Part shown: positions 47,229 to 53,399 of the stretch, piece by piece
Layout of the letters: every line of letters begins with the position of its first letter
How positions within the stretch are numbered: the stretch's first letter is position 1
Origin: Prochlorococcus sp. AG-436-O11
Lineage (GTDB): Bacteria; Cyanobacteriota; Cyanobacteriia; PCC-6307; Cyanobiaceae
Assembly (NCBI GenBank): GCA_003212535.1
Contig: QCPO01000007.1
Span: 1 to 62,904 of the forward strand
Length of the DNA stretch: 62,904 nucleotides
Direction of reading: 5' to 3'
The notes under the pieces: generated by a model
What the model was told of the DNA's origin: nothing
Databases searched by the model: none
What the model saw: only the letters and a program-made list of their open reading frames with translations
Position numbers and translations under genes: made by a program

Positions 47229-47396
47229 TCAAACACATTCATTGATTAAGTTTGGATCTTCTTTGTTTTTCAACATTTTTCTATAATCATTATGCAATCT
47301 TTTAGATGCGAATTTTCTTGAGTACATTGCCTGTCTGATTAAATCCATCTCATTACATTTTCTGTTGAGAATGGTGAACGGAGTAGTGAGTTTCAT
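47229..47396 (-). CDS. Small protein of the MKL(I/T)TPxT family, copy B (55 aa)
   Basis: A 55-residue protein from the ATG complementary to 47394-47396, preceded by GGAGGTCTT, giving MKLTTPFTILNRKCNEMDLI... A 24-codon in-frame extension upstream lacks a ribosome binding site and overlaps the gene at 47,414, so I exclude it. It matches the gene at 34,296 over nearly its whole length (EMDLIR, RLHxDYRK) and is its paralogue. The gene follows the third family-like gene by 17 bp. Unknown function; basic and helical by composition. Confidence 0.75.
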   Translation of the reverse strand: MKLTTPFTILNRKCNEMDLIRQAMYSRKFASKRLHNDYRKMLKNKEDPNLINECV

Positions 47397-47413
47397 AAGA
47401 CCTCCATATTTAA

Positions 47414-47572
47414 TTAGTAAACTTTGCAATGAGAACTTGTTGGGTGTTCTATACATTCTTTTTCCCAATAATCTTGTTTTATATCTTTCGGCAATTGATA
47501 TTTAAAGTCATGCATTTTCCAGATATCTGAAGTTGCATTTCTCAGAGCAGTTAGCGGAGTAGTAAGTTTCAT
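47414..47572 (-). CDS. Small protein with MKL(I/T)TPxT start and C-x8-C-x-V-Y tail (52 aa)
   Basis: A 52-residue protein beginning MKLTTPLTALRNATSDIWKM, with AGGAGGTCTT immediately before the ATG. The first ten residues and the leader match copies A and B, but the rest is different and ends DYWEKECIEHPTSSHCKVY. The tail has the same cysteine spacing and hydrophobic ending as the gene at 21,080. It is a hybrid: a shared translation start attached to an unrelated body. It is followed by copy B on the same strand after 17 bp. Confidence 0.75.
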   Translation of the reverse strand: MKLTTPLTALRNATSDIWKMHDFKYQLPKDIKQDYWEKECIEHPTSSHCKVY

Positions 47573-47617
47573 AAGACCTCCTTTATCTCTACTCTTTTAT
47601 TATCCTCTTTTTAAATT

Positions 47618-47623
47618 AAAATT
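47618..47623 (+). promoter_or_regulatory. -10-like box of putative small RNA, copy 2
   Basis: TAAAAT, aligned with the TATAAT at 34485-34490 within the conserved block (TTaTAATTCATAG / TTaAAATTCATAG). No -35 box is evident. Transcription would start near 47630. Confidence 0.45.
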
Positions 47624-47629
47624 CATAGT

Positions 47630-47795
47630 GTATTAATACCCGAGTAGAAGTGCTTTGTGGTTGTCACGACTATCTTTCCACATTCAGTTGGAGTAGAAAT
47701 AATTCAGGAGTCAAAAGCACTTCTTCGACTTTGTGGACAGCGAGGTGCATACGACTCGAAGAAGGCAAACAAATGCCCTCTTATTTTATTTTTAG
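47630..47795 (+). ncRNA. Putative structured small RNA, copy 2
   Basis: Homologous to 34497-34658. AGAAGTGCTTTG near 47648 pairs with CAAAAGCACTTCT near 47712 (12 bp with one bulged A), a longer stem than in copy 1. The same CTTCTTCGA can also pair with the later TCGAAGAAG (from about 47756), so two exclusive foldings exist before a terminator-like hairpin. A TAAAAT box aligned with the TATAAT of copy 1 lies upstream. It could be a trans-acting RNA or an attenuator-like element; no coding frame is conserved between the copies. Confidence 0.6.
47761..47793 (+). terminator. Intrinsic terminator of putative small RNA, copy 2
   Basis: GAAGGCA (47761-47767) and TGCCCTC (47774-47780) pair at six of seven positions, with an A-C mismatch, followed by TTATTTTATTTTT. 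It is weaker than in copy 1, where the stem is perfect. Confidence 0.65.
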
Positions 47796-47985
47796 GCAAC
47801 TTCAGTACACCAAACTTCTTTTAATTTGTGTTCACTGTATGTGTATAGTTACAAACTTTTATTTTTGCTATTACAGGTTTTCTAAAAATTGATAATTTTT
47901 TTACTCTATTACTAGATTGCAAAACTTATTATCTGCAATGTATTACATGTATTTATAGAGTATATCGGAATGAATAGAGAATATA

Positions 47986-48228
47986 TTACTTGAGGTTGAG
48001 TAAATCCATTGGAAGATAATCATTTATATAAAGGAACAATATTGTTAAAGTTCCAATTACAGAACCTACAAAACCTCCAACAAAATTAATTAATAGTCCG
48101 GATTGACTAATTTCATTGGGTTGGCTGTTTGGTGTTTCGATATCAGGCGAATCTACAATTTTTAAGCGCTGATTGGTTGTTGGTTGTTTAAGTTGTTGGT
48201 GTCGGATGAGGGCTTCGAAATCAGGCAT
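47986..48228 (-). CDS. Small single-pass membrane protein overlapping parA-like gene
   Basis: An 80-residue protein with a polar N-terminal half (MPDFEALIRHQQLKQ) and one hydrophobic segment near residues 47-68 (LINFVGGFVGSVIGTLTILFLY), then a short tail. Its first 67 bp lie in another frame inside the end of the ParA-like gene. Such overlap, with no other plausible start, suggests cotranslation and a joint role, perhaps membrane tethering of the ATPase. That role is an inference; the family is unknown to me. Confidence 0.7.
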   Translation of the reverse strand: MPDFEALIRHQQLKQPTTNQRLKIVDSPDIETPNSQPNEISQSGLLINFVGGFVGSVIGTLTILFLYINDYLPMDLLNLK

Positions 48229-48833
48229 GGAATTTGTGATGCAATTGAACAGTAGGCAGACCAGCCCGTCATTCGACGAGGATCTGATCTACCTAAATCG
48301 TCTACAGCTTCAAATACTGCTTTACCAGATGCTTCTGCTTTATCAAAAGCTGAAAGTAAGGGTATAAATGTATTGAAAACGTGTAAACCAAAATTTTCTA
48401 GAGCAGCTTTAGCTTGCTGAGCTGCTTTTTGCTGCCTAAAATCTACTTTTACAATCATTACTGCATGGTTTACTTTTAAATTAGTTAATAAACTAGCTAA
48501 TTCAACAGTTAACTCTATGGATCTTGCTTTTGCGGTGGTTGGCAAGATAACTAAATCTGAACCATATGCTAGATGTTCAAGTTCTTCTTGATCACTGCTA
48601 GCTTGACCATCAGTTATAACAATTTCTGATGATCTTGATGCTTTAGCCGCTGAGCTTACTGGGAAAACGGGGAATGGAAGATTACCTCTTGATGAGTAGG
48701 CTAATGCTGATCTATTCTTATCAGCATCGACTATACAGACTCTTTTACCTTCGGAATGCCAAACGCTAGCAAGGTGAATACTTGTGCAGGTTTTAGCTAC
48801 TCCTCCTTTTTGTCCGCAAACAGTAATAAACAA
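48162..48833 (-). CDS. ParA/MinD-family ATPase, orphan
   Basis: A 223-residue P-loop ATPase with the deviant Walker A motif KGGVAKT in VCGQKGGVAKTCTSIHLA, the switch motif IVDADKNRSAL and a hydrophobic strand with LVILPTTAKARSIEL. ParA-family proteins position plasmids, chromosomes or protein complexes such as carboxysomes. No ParB gene is next to it and no parS-like palindrome was seen. At 223 residues it is compact. The gene is next to a small membrane protein, and near the accessory RNA module. Confidence 0.88.
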   Translation of the reverse strand: MFITVCGQKGGVAKTCTSIHLASVWHSEGKRVCIVDADKNRSALAYSSRGNLPFPVFPVSSAAKASRSSEIVITDGQASSDQEELEHLAYGSDLVILPTTAKARSIELTVELASLLTNLKVNHAVMIVKVDFRQQKAAQQAKAALENFGLHVFNTFIPLLSAFDKAEASGKAVFEAVDDLGRSDPRRMTGWSAYCSIASQIPCLISKPSSDTNNLNNQQPISA

Positions 48834-48984
48834 TTTTTTATTTTTATTTCTTTTACTTTGGAGAATAATTGCTTAATGTCAATAGAAAATGCTTGTAAAT
48901 ACTTTAAAATTTATTTTTTTTAAATATTTTTAAGGAATCCATAATGTTCGCTAATCTGACAAAAGAGTTTTTATTAATGGGCAA

Positions 48985-49947
48985 TTGAAAAAAAAGATTG
49001 GATTAGGTACATGGTCTTGGGGGAATAAGTTGTTTTGGAATTATCAAACTCGAAATGATAATGATTTACGTGAGACATTTGATGAAGCATTGAAAAGAGG
49101 TTTTGACTTAATCGATACTGCAGATTCTTATGGTACCGGAAATCTTAATGGAAGAAGTGAATCACTGTTGGGCGAATTTTTATTAGATACCTCTTTTGCT
49201 AGAAAGAAATGTATTCAAATCGCTACTAAACTTGCACCTTATCCTTGGAGGATTGGGAATAAAGGCTTTAATAAGCCATTTTTAAAAAGTTTAGAAAGAT
49301 TAAACAATAAATTAGATATTGTTCAATTACATTGGTCAACTGCAAAATATAATCCTTGGCAGGAATTACATTTCTTAAATAATCTTTGTGATTTATTAGA
49401 TCAAGGGTTTAACTTTCAAATTGGCTTATCAAATATTGGTCCTAAAAGATTAAAGACATTAATTCAACATTTATCAAAGCGAGATAAAAAATTAAAAAGT
49501 GTGCAGATTCAGTTTTCTTTGCTTGCTCCAGATTTAATAAGACAAAATCAAGTAAAGAAAATATGCGATGACAATGATATTGATTTCTTGGCTTATAGCC
49601 CTTTATCTTTTGGAATATTATGTATTGATCCAGATAAAGACGAAAATAGAGACAGTACTATTTTACGTAATGTTTTATTTGAAAACTATAAAAAACCCAC
49701 ATATGAATTAAGGAGATGTTTAAAAAGTATTGCTAATCAAAGATCAGTTTCACAGGCTCAAGTAGCAATTAATTGGTGTTGTTACCAGGGAACTATTCCA
49801 CTTGTTGGAATGAGAAAGAAATCTCAAGTTCTTGATATATCGAATGTATTTAAATGGAATTTAAATAAAACTGAATTCAAGTTACTCCAAGAAGTTTCCA
49901 CACATTGTTTAAAAAGAATGCCTAGCAATCCTTTTTCAAGTTTTTAA
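48985..49947 (+). CDS. Aldo/keto reductase
   Basis: A 320-residue TIM-barrel NADPH reductase: GLGTWSWGNK at the start, the catalytic FDLIDTADSYGTG (Asp, Tyr), the lysine in IATKLAPYPW, the histidine in VQLHWSTAKYNP and IGLSNIGPKRLK. The C-terminal GMRKKSQVLDISN is the cofactor-binding loop. Substrate unknown. The start is a TTG; a 3-codon ATG frame ends with TGA overlapping it. It is divergent from the ParA-like gene across 151 bp. Confidence 0.92.
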   Translation: MKKKIGLGTWSWGNKLFWNYQTRNDNDLRETFDEALKRGFDLIDTADSYGTGNLNGRSESLLGEFLLDTSFARKKCIQIATKLAPYPWRIGNKGFNKPFLKSLERLNNKLDIVQLHWSTAKYNPWQELHFLNNLCDLLDQGFNFQIGLSNIGPKRLKTLIQHLSKRDKKLKSVQIQFSLLAPDLIRQNQVKKICDDNDIDFLAYSPLSFGILCIDPDKDENRDSTILRNVLFENYKKPTYELRRCLKSIANQRSVSQAQVAINWCCYQGTIPLVGMRKKSQVLDISNVFKWNLNKTEFKLLQEVSTHCLKRMPSNPFSSF

Positions 49948-49958
49948 ATAAATATGTT

Positions 49959-50093
49959 TTATGCAGATATTCTTTTATTTTTTTTAATCTGATTAATATT
50001 CCATAGCTCAGTTGGGAATTTTTCTCCAGTGAATCTGATTACCTTTGGCTTCAGGTTTATTAATAAGTCATTTATATTTTTATTAGGATTCAT
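49959..50093 (-). CDS. Small hypothetical protein (44 aa)
   Basis: A 44-codon ATG frame reading MNPNKNINDLLINLKPKVIR and then FTGEKFPTELWNINQIKKNK. The composition is basic and protein-like (mixed hydrophobic and charged residues, one Trp) in a stretch otherwise without genes, 11 bp from the end of the convergent aldo/keto reductase. There is no membrane segment or cysteine. It is too short for most gene finders; no ribosome binding site is clear. Confidence 0.55.
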   Translation of the reverse strand: MNPNKNINDLLINLKPKVIRFTGEKFPTELWNINQIKKNKRISA

Positions 50094-50239
50094 TTTTATT
50101 ATGCAAGTTTTTTATAAGATAAAATAATTCTTGTCTAATCTTCTCAGTATTTATACTTATAAATCTGGAGAAATCAATTTTAATACAGGATATTGCAGCA
50201 ATATTTACAAGAACTTTAACCATCTAATACTACAGTGTC

Positions 50240-50520
50240 GACTATTAATAATGGTGGAGTCCTTCCAGACTCCTTGTGTCATTTTGTTTATAAGGCTGAC
50301 ATCACCCCATCTCCTTTGAGATCAAGCAGCAACTGGGGCTGTTTGACGGGAGAAACTAACGATTTTGTTAGCGTTTGTGTTTTTGCTCTAACCGAGCCGG
50401 CTTCAGTCACCTTCCTTATGCCCCGTCGAAACCATTACAACCCCAAAAGGTAATGGAGTTGAGCGGAATCGAACCGCTGTCCGAAACATCGGTTGAGATT
50501 ACCTAGTCCAATTGGACATT
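50240..50520 (-). ncRNA. ssrA: Transfer-messenger RNA, permuted two-piece type
   Basis: On the minus strand the acceptor piece comes first (GCGGTTCGATTCCGC T arm, ending CAACTCC-A at 50454), then about 9 nt of spacer, then the coding piece starting GGGGTTGTAATGGTTTCGAC at 50444. GGGGTTG pairs with CAACTCC as the acceptor stem. The tag frame (50372 down to 50322) encodes ANKIVSFSRQTAPVAA and a TGA stop, the Prochlorococcus-type degradation tag. It rescues stalled ribosomes with SmpB. The ends are approximate. Confidence 0.93.
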
Positions 50521-50577
50521 TATATTCTGACAGGCAAAATGAGTATTGAATAGTTATTTGATTAAGTTTTATTTTAT

Positions 50578-51702
50578 ATGAATATAATTGCCTCAGCTCC
50601 AGAAGGATTAGAGAAATATTTAGCGAAGGAAGTTGCAGATTTAGGTGGATTCAAGATTAATACTTATAAACGGTCAGTTAGTTTTAAATGTGATTATGCA
50701 ACTTTTTTTAGAGTTCATTTCTTTTCTAGGATTGCTTTTCGTTTTTATAGAGAGGTCGCAAGTTTTCCTTGCTATGATAAGCAATCTTTATATGAAGGAG
50801 TAAGAGATTCATTTGAATGGTTAAAGTGGTTACCGTCTCACAAAACATTCAATGTTCAAGTTACTGGGAGAACCTCAAATTTAAATCATTCACATTTCAC
50901 CGCTTTAGAAGTGAAAAATTCCATAACAGATTTGCAAAAGTCTGCTTGGAATTTAAGATCAAATATTTCTTTAGATAAACCTGATTTTATAATTCATCTC
51001 CATTTGAATAATAATAAAGCGGTCATAAGTCTTCAGAGTAGTTTAGACAGTTTACATAAAAGAGGTTATCGACCTGCTGTTGGCAATGCGCCACTAAAAG
51101 AAAATTTAGCTTCTGGATTGTTAAAGATTACTCAATGGAATGGGACTCAACCTTTAATTGACATAATGTGTGGATCAGGAACTCTTTTAATAGAAGCAGT
51201 GAACCAAATTCTTGAAGTTCCATTAAATACAAATCAAGTTTATCTTTTTGAAAATTGGTTGGATTTTAATAAAGATATTTACTTGGATGAGAAATATAAG
51301 GCAAAAACTAAAATTATAAATTACAAAAAATTAGCACCAATTATTGGTTGTGAAATTAATAGAAAAGTTTTTGATGAAGCTGCTGTAAATATTTCATTAG
51401 CTGGCCTTGAAAATTATATCGAATTAATAAATGATGATTTTTCAACATTAAAATGTAGTTTTTCTAAGGGATTAATTTTATGTAATCCTCCATATGGAAA
51501 AAAATTGGGGAACGAAAATGAATTAATTGGTTTATATGAAGCGATAGGAAATTTTTTGAAAATTAATTTTTCAGGTTGGGAATTTTGGTTACTTAGTGGC
51601 AATCCAAAACTTACAAAATATTTGAAAATGAAATCTTCTTTGAAAATACCTGTAAGCAATGGAGGTATAGATTGTAGATGGATTAAATATTTAATAAGAT
51701 AA
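50578..51702 (+). CDS. THUMP-domain 23S rRNA methyltransferase family (RlmL/UPF0020)
   Basis: A 374-residue protein: an N-terminal THUMP-like RNA-binding part (up to about residue 160, including APEGLEKYLAKEVADLGG), then a methyltransferase domain with GYRPAVGNAPLKENLASGLL, the SAM site DIMCGSGTLLIEA near residue 195 and the catalytic NPPYGKKLG near 302. This matches the N2-guanine methyltransferase half of RlmKL, or related RNA methylases. The exact target is not visible. The stop abuts the YqjE-like gene. Confidence 0.9.
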   Translation: MNIIASAPEGLEKYLAKEVADLGGFKINTYKRSVSFKCDYATFFRVHFFSRIAFRFYREVASFPCYDKQSLYEGVRDSFEWLKWLPSHKTFNVQVTGRTSNLNHSHFTALEVKNSITDLQKSAWNLRSNISLDKPDFIIHLHLNNNKAVISLQSSLDSLHKRGYRPAVGNAPLKENLASGLLKITQWNGTQPLIDIMCGSGTLLIEAVNQILEVPLNTNQVYLFENWLDFNKDIYLDEKYKAKTKIINYKKLAPIIGCEINRKVFDEAAVNISLAGLENYIELINDDFSTLKCSFSKGLILCNPPYGKKLGNENELIGLYEAIGNFLKINFSGWEFWLLSGNPKLTKYLKMKSSLKIPVSNGGIDCRWIKYLIR

Positions 51703-51703
51703 T

Positions 51704-52105
51704 TTATTTCTTACCTAAAACTGCTTTTGTTGTTTTGCCTAGGCCTTCTAATGTTTGAGGTAGATATGGTCCTTTAGCTAATTTCCCGCCCAGCTTTAAG
51801 CAAAAGCCTGCAAGGAATAAATCAAAAACGGTTATTATTAGTAAATTATATTCAGTTTGCCAATTGTTATAGTTTTTTAGTGAAAGATAAAAAATAATGT
51901 GAATGGATATTAGAACTAATAATAGTAATATTCCCCCTATTGCTATAAATATTCCACCACTAATTAATCTTCTTTTTTCTCTATCCACTTCTTGAAGAGC
52001 TATTCTGACATGCAAATCCATCACAGAGCTTGCTATCGCTGAAATTCTTGAAGCTGTGTTTGCAAAGTTTTTATTTTTTGGTTTATCCATATTATTTTCT
52101 GCCAC
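51704..52105 (-). CDS. YqjE-like phage-holin-family membrane protein
   Basis: A 133-residue protein with a helical N-terminal region (ISAIASSVMDLHVRIALQEVDREKRRL) and two hydrophobic segments near residues 49-73 and 86-103. The pattern fits the Phage_holin_3_6 family, which includes E. coli YqjE. It follows a YqjD/DUF883-like gene with a 14-bp overlap, the same order as yqjD-yqjE in E. coli. Not a phage remnant; it is likely a cell-envelope gene pair. Confidence 0.75.
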   Translation of the reverse strand: MAENNMDKPKNKNFANTASRISAIASSVMDLHVRIALQEVDREKRRLISGGIFIAIGGILLLLVLISIHIIFYLSLKNYNNWQTEYNLLIITVFDLFLAGFCLKLGGKLAKGPYLPQTLEGLGKTTKAVLGKK

Positions 52106-52553
52106 TCTTAATTAAAGTTCCAATTAATAAACCAATACCTGCTGCAATAGCAATAGATAAAATTGGTTTTTTTCTAATAGGACTTTCTATTTTTGGTCTT
52201 AACGTATTGTTAAGTTCATCTAATAAATCTTCTAATTGACTTTCAATAGGTTCAATTTTGTCTGAAATCTCCCAATTATTATCGTTAATTGAATCAATAA
52301 TTTCAAATAATTGATTCTTGATTCCATTCGCAGAGCTCCCAGTATGGTTTGCTATTACGCCAACCAAATCATCAATACTCCCTTTTGTTGCTTCAAGGGT
52401 TTGTTGAGCAATGGTAGGCCATTTTTCTTGTATTAAAGGGATTAAATTATCAATTTTTTCACGTAACCATTTTTCTGAGATGACTTCTTTGTCTGGAAGT
52501 TCAGAATTGTTTAACTTTTCTTCTTTTGCTTTGGGAGGATGATAAGTCTCCAT
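52092..52553 (-). CDS. YqjD/ElaB-like (DUF883-type) membrane-anchored protein
   Basis: A 153-residue helical, acidic protein ending in a glycine-rich hydrophobic anchor (PIRKKPILSIAIAAGIGLLIG), which matches the C-terminus of ElaB/YqjD proteins; those are membrane-anchored and, in E. coli, ribosome-associated. The cytoplasmic part here is longer than in YqjD and otherwise unlike it, so the family match rests on the tail and the gene order. It is followed by the YqjE-like gene with a 14-bp overlap. Confidence 0.7.
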   Translation of the reverse strand: METYHPPKAKEEKLNNSELPDKEVISEKWLREKIDNLIPLIQEKWPTIAQQTLEATKGSIDDLVGVIANHTGSSANGIKNQLFEIIDSINDNNWEISDKIEPIESQLEDLLDELNNTLRPKIESPIRKKPILSIAIAAGIGLLIGTLIKSGRK

Positions 52554-52739
52554 TAATCCAATTTGATTATTTGTAGATTAGACCCTATTTTCTTAATTTG
52601 AAACCCTTATCTTGAGATTTGTTCTATTTAATTAAAAAAAACATATAAAAGTTTATTTACATTTTATTTATCTACTCTGTTCTGCCATAAGGTTTTGTTA
52701 AGCTATTACTGAATTTATTAAATTAGTTTAAATTTCATC

Positions 52740-52877
52740 ATGGATATTACATTCACAGCATTAACTTTTGCATCTCGCACAATCCCTACAGACTTTGGAT
52801 TAGTAGCAGCATCTATTGCTGGTGCTGGAAGTTTGATATTTATTGCTTTGAGATTTGTACCTGATGCAGGTAATTAA
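52740..52877 (+). CDS. Small single-pass membrane protein (45 aa)
   Basis: A 45-codon ATG frame: a polar-hydrophobic N-terminus (MDITFTALTFASRTIPTDFG) and a clear transmembrane segment (VAASIAGAGSLIFIALRF), ending VPDAGN. The size and layout resemble small photosystem or NDH subunits, but I could not match it to PsaM, PsbN, PetM or other such subunits. It has its own 186-bp upstream A+T-rich region, so it is probably transcribed alone. Confidence 0.65.
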   Translation: MDITFTALTFASRTIPTDFGLVAASIAGAGSLIFIALRFVPDAGN

Positions 52878-52959
52878 TTCTAGAGAAATTACTTAAAAAA
52901 TGTAGTGCTTCGTTCAAGGCTTTTATGACAATTGATTCAGTTTATTTATCAACTAGATA

Positions 52960-53322
52960 ATGAATCGATGGGTTCTACTTGAACATAAAGTTTCTTTGGG
53001 TAAGTTGGTAGATATTCATTATGATTTTCTTGTTGAAGATGAAAGAGAATGTTTGACATGGAAATTTTTAGAAATTCCTTTAGCAAATAAAGAATTTGTT
53101 CAAATAGTAAGACAGCCCAATCATAGACTTGTTTGGTTATCAAGGGTAGATCATCAGCTTTCTAGAAATAGAGGACAGGTAAAAAGAATTGATCATGGAA
53201 CTTTTATAAACGTCTCTCCCAAATTAGATTTTCAAGAGCTTAGACTTGTTTTGGATGGAAACCTTTTAAATGGTTTATTTGAAATATCTGGTAATTTTTG
53301 TAAATTAACTAAGAACAATTAA
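52960..53322 (+). CDS. Hypothetical protein (120 aa)
   Basis: A 120-residue soluble protein of mixed composition (MNRWVLLEHKVSLGK at the start, CLTWKFLEIP and NHRLVWLSRVDHQLSRNRG further on). It is beta-rich by appearance with many aromatic residues, has no membrane segment, and shows no motif I recognise. It starts with ATG and lies 77 bp before smc on the same strand. Confidence 0.78.
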   Translation: MNRWVLLEHKVSLGKLVDIHYDFLVEDERECLTWKFLEIPLANKEFVQIVRQPNHRLVWLSRVDHQLSRNRGQVKRIDHGTFINVSPKLDFQELRLVLDGNLLNGLFEISGNFCKLTKNN

Positions 53323-53399
53323 TATTCAATTTAGAAATAATCTTAATAAATCTATTGAGAATGTTTGAAAATTAGCTATTCTTCATTAGCTATTGTGAC

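Larger units (their letters stand above)
47573..47985. other. 413-bp non-coding stretch with second putative small RNA
   Basis: Holds the leader of the minus-strand small genes, the putative RNA copy 2 (47630-47795), and about 190 bp of A+T-rich DNA at 47796-47985 with no gene, repeat or hairpin that I can support. Confidence 0.75.

Noticed and set aside
47650..47892. 80-codon frame through the putative RNA copy 2
   Set aside because: It is not conserved in copy 1, where the frame is interrupted, and it runs through the terminator.
50131..50453. Two short frames across the tmRNA region
   Set aside because: They lie antisense to the tmRNA gene and have no protein-like features.
50506..50517. 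12-bp palindrome GTCCAATTGGAC beside the tmRNA
   Set aside because: Probably part of the tmRNA precursor or a processing hairpin; too close to treat as an operator.
51704..52105. Holin-family gene as a prophage remnant
   Set aside because: The gene order fits yqjD-yqjE, and no other phage gene is present.
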